Positions 58,118 through 64,000 of a DNA stretch of 64,000 bases are shown here, piece by piece. Position numbers and translations under genes: made by a program. Within the stretch, counting starts at the first letter, position 1; each line of letters opens with the position of its first letter. The stretch is from the NCBI RefSeq assembly GCF_015163075.1, contig NZ_JADDXU010000018.1:152020-216019 (forward strand), written 5' to 3'. Below the pieces are notes generated by a model, which saw nothing but the letters and a program-made list of their open reading frames with translations, did no database searches and was not told the origin of the DNA. This DNA is from Streptomyces justiciae. Lineage in GTDB: Bacteria > Actinomycetota > Actinomycetes > Streptomycetales > Streptomycetaceae.

Positions 58118-59624
58118 GACGGCTGCTGTTTCCCTGGCCGATGTCAGCATGGCCTTCGGCGGCAAGACGGTCCTGGAGTCCGTCTCGCTGGACATCGCAC
58201 CGGGCAGCGTCGTCGCGCTGCTCGGCGCGAACGGCGCCGGCAAGTCCACGCTGATCAAGATCCTGTCCGGCGTGCACACCGACCACGGCGGCGAGGTGCG
58301 GGTCGCCGGTGAGCCCGCGGCACTCCAGTCGCCGCTGGCCGCCCGGCAGTTGGGCATCCAGACCGTGCACCAGCGCATCGGCGAGGGCATCGTGCCCGGC
58401 CTCACGGTCGCCGAGAACCTCGTCTTCGAGGAACTCGCCCAGCGCCGCGGCAACCCCTTCCTCAACGGCGCCAAACTGCTGGCCCGCGCCCGCGAGATCC
58501 AGGCCGGCCTGGAACTGGGCTGGAGCGACGCACTGCTGAAGAGAGACGTCACCGAACTCGGCATCTCCGACCGCCAGTTGCTCATCCTCGCCCGCGCCCT
58601 GGCCACCCGCCCCCGCCTCCTTATCCTCGACGAGCCGACCTCCGCGCTGTCGGCGGCCGAGGCGGAACGCCTCTTCGCCCTCGTCGAGAAGATGCGCGAC
58701 GACGGCATCGCCGTCCTCTACGTCTCCCACCGCCTCGGCGAGATCGACGCCCTCGCCGACCGGTTGGTCGTCCTGCGGGACGGCCGTCTCACCGAGGACC
58801 AGGCCAAGCCCTTCGACTGGGACGCGGCCCTGCGCGCGATGCTCGCGCAGGCCCAGGAGGCGACCACGGCCCGGCCGGTGCGCGAAGGCACTGCCGGTGA
58901 GGTCGCGCTGTCCCTGCGCGGGGTACGGCTCTTCGAGGGCCGCACACCTCTCGACCTGGACGTCCGTGCGGGCGAAGTAACCGGCGTCGTCGGCCTGTTG
59001 GGCGCGGGCAAGACCGAGCTGGCCCGCGGCCTGTTCGGCGCCGAGCCCTTCGCGGCGGGCGCCGTCGCGCTCGACGGCAAGGACTTCGCGCCCCGCAGGC
59101 CGGCCGACGCCATCCGCGCCGGCATCCACCTGGTCCCCGAGGACCGGCACGCCGACGCCCTCGTCCCCGGCTGGTCGCTCGCCCAGAACATCTCGCTGCC
59201 GTTCCTGAAGTCCCTGTCCCGGCTCGGCCTCGTCAACACGGCGAAGGAGGACGCACTGGGCCGCGACACCATCGCCGCCCTCGGTGTCGTCACCCGCGAC
59301 GAGCACAGCACCGTCGAGGAGCTGTCCGGCGGCAACCAGCAGAAGGTCGTCGTCGGCCGCTGGCTCGCCGAGACACCCCGTGTCCTCATCCTGGACGAGC
59401 CGTTCCGAGGCGTGGACATCGGCGCCCGCCGGGACATCGGCCGCCGCGCCCGGACCCTGGCCGCCGAGGGCGCCGCGGTGCTCGTCCTGTCCGCCGACGT
59501 CGACGAGGTGCTGGAGGTCGCCGACCGGGTCGTCGTGCTGGCCGCCGGCGAGATCCACCTCGACGCCTACGGCGAGGACGCGGAACGCGACCGCGTGATC
59601 CAGACCATCTCGGCGTCGGTGTGA
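58104..59624 (+). CDS. Sugar-type ABC transporter ATP-binding protein (RbsA-like, two domains)
   Basis: A 506-residue double ABC ATPase. Domain 1 has Walker A GANGAGKSTLIK and Walker B LLILDEPTSALS; its signature region (TELGISDRQLLILARAL) is altered. Domain 2 has GLLGAGKTELARG, signature ELSGGNQQKVVVGRWL and VLILDEPFRGVDIGA. Unusually for the class, both Walker A motifs look intact. It works with a single permease gene, implying a homodimeric channel. Coupled by a 14-base overlap to the binding-protein gene. Confidence 0.93.
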   Translation: MSPTETAAVSLADVSMAFGGKTVLESVSLDIAPGSVVALLGANGAGKSTLIKILSGVHTDHGGEVRVAGEPAALQSPLAARQLGIQTVHQRIGEGIVPGLTVAENLVFEELAQRRGNPFLNGAKLLARAREIQAGLELGWSDALLKRDVTELGISDRQLLILARALATRPRLLILDEPTSALSAAEAERLFALVEKMRDDGIAVLYVSHRLGEIDALADRLVVLRDGRLTEDQAKPFDWDAALRAMLAQAQEATTARPVREGTAGEVALSLRGVRLFEGRTPLDLDVRAGEVTGVVGLLGAGKTELARGLFGAEPFAAGAVALDGKDFAPRRPADAIRAGIHLVPEDRHADALVPGWSLAQNISLPFLKSLSRLGLVNTAKEDALGRDTIAALGVVTRDEHSTVEELSGGNQQKVVVGRWLAETPRVLILDEPFRGVDIGARRDIGRRARTLAAEGAAVLVLSADVDEVLEVADRVVVLAAGEIHLDAYGEDAERDRVIQTISASV

Positions 59625-59658
59625 CGCCCGCGCCCGCCGCCGCTGAAGGAAGCACCCC

Positions 59659-60702
59659 ATGACCACAGCCCAGAGCACCCCGGCGAAGACGGCGACCCCG
59701 TCCACCACGGCCACCCCGGCCGCCCGCGTCCAGAACGCCGTCATCAAGTACGGCTTCATCTTCGTGACGGTCGCCCTCTTCCTCTACTTCGCGCTCAGTG
59801 AGGGCTCCTTCCGCGAGTCGGCGACCCTCCTCGACACCCTGCGCTATGTCTCCGTCGCCGCGATCCTCGGCCTCGGCGTCACCCTCACCATGGCCGTCGG
59901 CGGAATGGACATGTCCGTCGGCGCGGTCGCGGGCCTCGGTGTCTCGGTCGCCGCCCAGACGATGGTCGTCTACAACCAGATCGGCACCGTTGCGATCGTC
60001 GCGGTGCTCGCTGCGGGCGCCGTGGTGGGTCTGCTCAACGCCCTGCTGATCGTCGTCCTGAAGATCCCCGACATGCTGGCGACCCTGGGCACCCTGTTCA
60101 TCGTCCAAGGACTCAAACTCGTCCTGGTCGACGGCCAGTCCATCACCCCCGGCATGACCCTGGACGACGGCACCACCGCGCCCGGCAAGTTCACCGAGGG
60201 CTTCCTGAAGATCGACCGGGGCACGGTCCTCGGCATCCCCATCTCGGTCCTCGTCTTCGGCGGACTGACCGTCGCCGCCTGGGTCTTCCTCGCCCGCACC
60301 CGCTGGGGCCGGGTGCTGTACGCCATCGGCGCCAACCCCGAGGCGTCCCGGCTGGCCGGCATCCGCGTCGGCGCGTACCGGGCCCTCGCCTACGTCCTCT
60401 CCGGCGTCCTCGCCTCCGTCGGCGGCCTGATCCTGGCCTCCCGCATCGGCCAGGGCGACGTGTCCGCCGGCACCTCGCAGCTCCTGGAGGCCGTGGCGGT
60501 CGCCCTGGTCGGCACCTCCGTCCTCGGCAAGGGCCGCCCGAACGTCTGGGGCACGGCCCTCGGCGCGGTCCTGATCGGCATCATCACCACCGGCCTGACC
60601 ATCAAGGGCCTGCCGTACTACACCCAGGACGTCGTCGAGGGCGCGGTCCTCATCCTCGCCCTGGTCTTCAGTTTCACGTTGTCCAAGCGCCGCACCGCAT
60701 AG
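59659..60702 (+). CDS. Sugar-type ABC transporter permease (RbsC-like)
   Basis: A 347-residue permease with about ten helices. Class motifs are LGVTLTMAVGGMDMSVGAVAGL, corresponding to the GGIDLSVG motif of RbsC, the cytoplasmic loop ARTRWGRVLYAIGANPEASRL and AGIRVGAYRALAYVLSGVLA. It is followed 11 bases later by mtnK, so import and phosphorylation are directly linked. Confidence 0.93.
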   Translation: MTTAQSTPAKTATPSTTATPAARVQNAVIKYGFIFVTVALFLYFALSEGSFRESATLLDTLRYVSVAAILGLGVTLTMAVGGMDMSVGAVAGLGVSVAAQTMVVYNQIGTVAIVAVLAAGAVVGLLNALLIVVLKIPDMLATLGTLFIVQGLKLVLVDGQSITPGMTLDDGTTAPGKFTEGFLKIDRGTVLGIPISVLVFGGLTVAAWVFLARTRWGRVLYAIGANPEASRLAGIRVGAYRALAYVLSGVLASVGGLILASRIGQGDVSAGTSQLLEAVAVALVGTSVLGKGRPNVWGTALGAVLIGIITTGLTIKGLPYYTQDVVEGAVLILALVFSFTLSKRRTA

Positions 60703-60713
60703 GGGAGTTCACG

Positions 60714-61886
60714 ATGGGTTACCGCATCCTGGAGACCGAGGACATCCCGGCGTACCTGCGCGAGCGCGGCCACTGGGACGAGGCCGCCGACCCGGACGTC
60801 CGCGAGGTCTCCGACGGCAACATGAACCGCGTCTTCCTGGCGACCTCACCCGCCGGCACCCGCAGCCTCGCCGTGAAGCAGGCCCTGCCCTGGGTCCGCG
60901 TGGCGGGCCCGTCCTGGCCGATGAACCCGGACCGCGCCGACGCCGAGGCCCGCGCCTACGACCAGGTCGCCAAGGTCGCCCCGGACAAGATCCCGGCGAT
61001 CCACGGCTACGACCCCGAGAACTACGCCCTCGTCATGGAGGACATGTCGGACCTGGAGGTCCTGCGCACGCTCCTCAACGAAGGCGCGGCGTACGGCCCG
61101 AACACTTCGGCCCGGGTGGGCGAGTTCGTCGCCCAACTGTCCTTCGCCACCAGTGACTTCGGCATGCCCTCCGCCGAGCGCAAGGCCCTGATCGCGGCCT
61201 CGGTCAGCCCCGAGCTGTGCAAGATCACCGAGGACGTGGTCCTCTCCGAGCCGTACATCGAGCACGAGCACAACCACTGGCACGAGGACCTCGCCGACCT
61301 GGCGGCGGAGTTCCGCGCGGACGCGAGGCTCCGCACGGAGGTGGCCGACCTCAGGCATCTCTTCATGACCAGCGCACAGGCCCTCCTCCACGGCGACCTG
61401 CACACCGGCAGCATCATGGTCGGCGACCGCGAAGGCGCCCCGGTCGTGCGGGTCTTCGACCCCGAGTTCTCCTTCGTCGGCCCGATCGGCTACGACCTCG
61501 GCCTCTACTGGGCCAACGTACTGGTGTCGGAGGAACGGGCGCGGGCACTGGGCACGTTGTCCGACCACGCGGACCAACTCCGGCTGTCCTGGGAGGCGTT
61601 CGAGACGGAGTTCCGTCGCCTCTGGCCGACCCGTGTCGACACCTTCTTCGACGACGCCTACCTGGACCGCTTCCTGCGCCGGGTCTGGACGGAGTCGGTC
61701 GGCTACGCGGGCACGGAGATCGTCCGCCGCATCATCGGCTTCGCCCACCTGACCGACCTGACGACCCTCCCGGACCCGGCACCGGCGTCCCGGAGGGCGC
61801 TGCTGCTGGGCCGTGAACTGATCGTGCGCCGCGAGGAGTTGCGGGACGTGGCCGCCGTACGCGAGGCCGTCGCCTCACTCGGCTGA
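60714..61886 (+). CDS. mtnK: S-methyl-5-thioribose kinase
   Basis: Phosphorylates methylthioribose with ATP to methylthioribose-1-phosphate, the substrate of MtnA. It has 390 residues of the APH-like kinase fold. MtnK hallmarks are VSDGNMNRVFLATS, LAVKQALPWVRVAG, YALVMEDMSDLEVLR, the catalytic loop LLHGDLHTGSIMVG and the metal site VFDPEFSFVGPIGYDLG. It is the last gene of the ribose-type ABC operon, which links this importer to methionine salvage. Its last 12 bases overlap the converging SMI1 gene. Confidence 0.95.
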   Translation: MGYRILETEDIPAYLRERGHWDEAADPDVREVSDGNMNRVFLATSPAGTRSLAVKQALPWVRVAGPSWPMNPDRADAEARAYDQVAKVAPDKIPAIHGYDPENYALVMEDMSDLEVLRTLLNEGAAYGPNTSARVGEFVAQLSFATSDFGMPSAERKALIAASVSPELCKITEDVVLSEPYIEHEHNHWHEDLADLAAEFRADARLRTEVADLRHLFMTSAQALLHGDLHTGSIMVGDREGAPVVRVFDPEFSFVGPIGYDLGLYWANVLVSEERARALGTLSDHADQLRLSWEAFETEFRRLWPTRVDTFFDDAYLDRFLRRVWTESVGYAGTEIVRRIIGFAHLTDLTTLPDPAPASRRALLLGRELIVRREELRDVAAVREAVASLG

Positions 61887-62423
61887 CTCGGCGTCGAACC
61901 ACTCCTTGCCGGCGGCCCAGTGCCGCACCCAGCCGGCGAAGCCGGGCGCGGCGGTCGTATGACCGAACTCTGCGCCGAACGGCAGGGCACCCACATCGGT
62001 GACGTGCCATATGTGACCCCGGTGGGGGCCACTGACGACCAGGTGCCAGTCCATGCCGCAGCCGTCCGTGCCGAGGTTGAGCGAACCCTGGTGGACGACC
62101 TGCTCGACGACGGCGTCGGGGTCCTCGTGGCCCCCGTCGTCGTCCTCCCATATCCAGGGCTCGGCGAGGGGAAAGGGACGGCCCAGATCCTGTCCCTTGG
62201 CGCTCTCGGCCAGCCCCACCAGCCCGTACTCCGGCGGCCCTTGGAACGACCCGTCCGACACCTCCGCCACGAAGGTCCGGTACGGCTCCGGCAACGTCAC
62301 GCTGTGCTCCGCCTCGAAGGCGCGCACCGCCTCCCACCCCAGCGCCGAGGCACCCTCCTCATCCACGGCGAACGCCTCGCGCAGCGCGGCGAGTTCCTCG
62401 GGGACGGCCCGTTCGATGTTCAT
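61875..62423 (-). CDS. SMI1/KNR4 (SUKH) family protein
   Basis: A 182-residue protein of the SMI1/KNR4 superfamily. The signature is in VRAFEAEHSVTLPEPYRTFVAEVSDGSFQGPPEYGLVGL, followed by PWIWEDDDG and the strand pair GTDGCGMDWHLVVSGPHRGHIWHV. In bacteria these proteins often act as immunity proteins against polymorphic toxins or as interaction modules. No toxin gene is near, so it may be a stand-alone housekeeping member. It is single, convergent with mtnK. Confidence 0.88.
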   Translation of the reverse strand: MNIERAVPEELAALREAFAVDEEGASALGWEAVRAFEAEHSVTLPEPYRTFVAEVSDGSFQGPPEYGLVGLAESAKGQDLGRPFPLAEPWIWEDDDGGHEDPDAVVEQVVHQGSLNLGTDGCGMDWHLVVSGPHRGHIWHVTDVGALPFGAEFGHTTAAPGFAGWVRHWAAGKEWFDAESAE

Positions 62424-62465
62424 GCGCCCATGAAAACAGCCGCCACTGACAACGCGGCATGCGAA

Positions 62466-62497
62466 AGGGGCGGCTCCATCGGCGTGGAGTCGCCCCT
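62466..62497 (-). terminator. Hairpin terminator after glpD
   Basis: AGGGGCGGCTCCA (62466-62478) pairs with TGGAGTCGCCCCT (62485-62497), one wobble, 6-base loop, about 90 bases beyond the glpD stop on the minus strand. Confidence 0.75.
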
Positions 62498-62586
62498 CTC
62501 GCGTACCGGCCCCATAGGGGAGGAGGGCCGGGTCTCGGTCAGGTCGGCTCCCGTCAGGAGGAACCGCGCCCTTCGAGTCGTAGCGC

Positions 62587-63999
62587 CTACTTCTTGTCGA
62601 GCAGGTCCTGCACCTTCGCCCGGACGTCGTCCGTCGCCAGGCCCCGGATCGTCAGCGTCGTACGGCGGCGCAGCACGTCGTCCGCCGTCTCGGCCCACTC
62701 GGTGTCACGGGCGTACACGACCTGCGCCCAGATCTCGGGGGCGTCGGGGTGGACGCGCTCGCCCAGCTCCGGGTTCTCGTTCGCCAGGCGGGCGATGTCG
62801 AAGGCGAGGGAGCCGTAGTGGGTGGCCAGGTGCTTCGCCGTGTCGGCGGCCATGCGCGGACCCGGCGCCGGGTTGTCGACCAGCAGCCGGTGCGCGACCG
62901 CGCGCGGGTTGGCGACACCGGGCAGCGGGAGCTTCTTCGGCAGGGACGCGATGGGCTCGAAGTCGTCGCCCAGCGGAGCGCCCGGCAGCGCCTCCAGCTT
63001 CTGCATGACCGTACGGCCGATGTGCCGGAACGTCGTCCACTTGCCGCCCGCGACGGACAGCATGCCGCCCTTGCCCTCGGTCACGACGGTCTCGCGCTTG
63101 GCCTTGGCGGTGTCGCCGGGCCCGCCCGGCAGCACGCGCAGACCTGCGAAGGCGTACGTGATGAGGTCACGGTCGAGCTGCTGGTCCCGGATGGAGAACG
63201 CGGCCTCGTCCAGGATCTGCGCGGTGTCCTTCTCGGTGACCTTGACGTCCGCCGGGTCGCCCTCGAACTCCTCGTCCGTGGTGCCCAGCAGCAGCATGTC
63301 CTCCCAGGGCAGGGCGAACGTGATGCGGTACTTGTCGATCGGCGTGGCCAGCGCGGCCTTCCAGGGGGAGGTGCGCTTCAGGACCAGGTGCGCGCCCTTG
63401 GAGAGCCGGATGGAGGGCGCCGCGTTCGGGTCCTCCATCTTGCGCAGGTGGTCGACCCACGGGCCGGTCGCGTTCAGCACGAGCCGGGCGTTCACGCCGA
63501 ACTCGTCGCCGGACAGCCGGTCGCGCAGCTCGGCGCCCGTCACCCGGCCCTGGGTGAACCGCAGCCCGGTCACCTCGGCGTGGTTCAGGACGACCGCGCC
63601 CGCCTCGACGGCCGCACGGACCGTCATCAGCGCCATGCGGGCGTCGTTCATCTGGTCGTCGCCGTAGACCGCGACGGCCTTGAGATTGTCGGTGCGCAGC
63701 TCGGGCACGTCCTGCGCCGCCTTCGCGGGGGACAGGAGGTGACCGACGCCGTCACCGAACGCGGAGAGCGCGGAGTAGGCGAAGACGCCTGCCCCGAGCT
63801 TCGCGGCGCCGTGCGGCCCGCCCTTGTACACGGGCAGGTAGAACGTGAGCGGGTTCGCCAGGTGGGGAGCCACCTGGCGAGACACCGCACGGCGCTCGAA
63901 GTGGTTCTCCGCCACCAGCTTCACCGCGCCGGTCTGCAAGTAGCGCAGACCGCCGTGGAGCAGCTTGGAGGAGGCGGAGGAGGTGGCGCCGGCGAAGTC
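62587..63999 (-). CDS. glpD: Glycerol-3-phosphate dehydrogenase, 5'-truncated by window edge
   Basis: The C-terminal 470 residues of the FAD-dependent respiratory enzyme that oxidises glycerol-3-phosphate to dihydroxyacetone phosphate. The frame is open to the window edge and first reads DFAGATSSASSKLLHGGLRY, the family substrate/FAD segment. LVLNATGPWVDHLRKM, RLSKGAHLVLKR and FALPWEDMLLLGTTDEEFEG follow. The C-terminal helical DAO_C-type domain begins near VAHRLLVDN. The FAD GxGxxG motif lies beyond the window. In S. coelicolor glpD sits next to parJ, as I recall; here the salvage island separates them. glpK and glpF are probably just upstream. Confidence 0.95.
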   Translation of the reverse strand, partial: DFAGATSSASSKLLHGGLRYLQTGAVKLVAENHFERRAVSRQVAPHLANPLTFYLPVYKGGPHGAAKLGAGVFAYSALSAFGDGVGHLLSPAKAAQDVPELRTDNLKAVAVYGDDQMNDARMALMTVRAAVEAGAVVLNHAEVTGLRFTQGRVTGAELRDRLSGDEFGVNARLVLNATGPWVDHLRKMEDPNAAPSIRLSKGAHLVLKRTSPWKAALATPIDKYRITFALPWEDMLLLGTTDEEFEGDPADVKVTEKDTAQILDEAAFSIRDQQLDRDLITYAFAGLRVLPGGPGDTAKAKRETVVTEGKGGMLSVAGGKWTTFRHIGRTVMQKLEALPGAPLGDDFEPIASLPKKLPLPGVANPRAVAHRLLVDNPAPGPRMAADTAKHLATHYGSLAFDIARLANENPELGERVHPDAPEIWAQVVYARDTEWAETADDVLRRRTTLTIRGLATDDVRAKVQDLLDKK

Positions 64000-64000
64000 A

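Noticed and set aside
61875..62423. SMI1/KNR4 gene as immunity for a nearby toxin
   Set aside because: No polymorphic toxin, WXG100 or secretion gene lies near; neighbours are mtnK and glpD.

Overview
The window is high-GC actinobacterial DNA and almost certainly a Streptomyces chromosome. It carries chaplins, a mycothiol ligase (mshC), DUF3090 and SCO1664-family genes, many GTG starts and 4-bp start/stop overlaps, and it lacks signs of a plasmid or phage. The order gntR-gntK-gntP, chpH-long chaplin, DUF3090-SCO1664-mshC-PAC2(parJ) and glpD matches, as far as I remember, the SCO1680-SCO1661 neighbourhood of S. coelicolor, with extra blocks inserted here.

Layout. 0-6 kb: lipid/acyl-CoA genes (SDR, acyl-CoA ligase, TetR, LysR, acyl-CoA dehydrogenase plus kinase-fold partner). 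6-13.6 kb: a histidine-rich protein, a medium-chain reductase, two DUF202 membrane proteins, a Nudix hydrolase, a DMT exporter and an APC permease. 13.7-16.2 kb: a Tat-exported molybdoenzyme with a cytochrome-b partner, and a lipoprotein-like gene. 16.3-19.1 kb: gluconate uptake (gntP, gntK) with a divergent regulator. 19.5-24.7 kb: a Pls-family (poly-amino-acid) synthetase with a lysine-like specificity code, followed by an M1 aminopeptidase. 25-26.8 kb: a secreted pectate lyase and tRNA-Leu. 27-30.7 kb: an M20 peptidase, chpH, a long sortase-anchored chaplin and small conserved genes. 30.8-37.4 kb: a RecD-like protein without ATPase motifs, oxidoreductases, a ferritin-like protein and a CorA transporter. 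37.4-45.6 kb: the conserved mshC block, interrupted by a glutamine-rich protein, an intracellular-looking subtilase and a Tat-exported beta-propeller protein.

45.9-61.9 kb is the most interesting part: a methionine salvage island. One arm (minus strand) is a BMP-type nucleoside ABC importer with a nucleoside phosphorylase and an amidohydrolase of the methylthioadenosine deaminase type. A second arm (plus strand) is a ribose-type ABC importer whose last gene is methylthioribose kinase (mtnK). Both would deliver methylthioribose-1-phosphate to mtnA and then mtnB, mtnC and mtnD, which lie between the two arms. Three short reading frames, each holding cysteine and arginine, sit directly upstream of the three polycistronic units (BMP operon, mtnDCB, ribose-type importer). 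At least one closely resembles the Streptomyces putative leader peptides with a VDL(L/C)R core. This suggests translation-dependent control by sulfur amino acid supply.

The window ends in SMI1/KNR4 and a partial glpD. All calls come from reading the sequence and from remembered family features. No similarity search was run.
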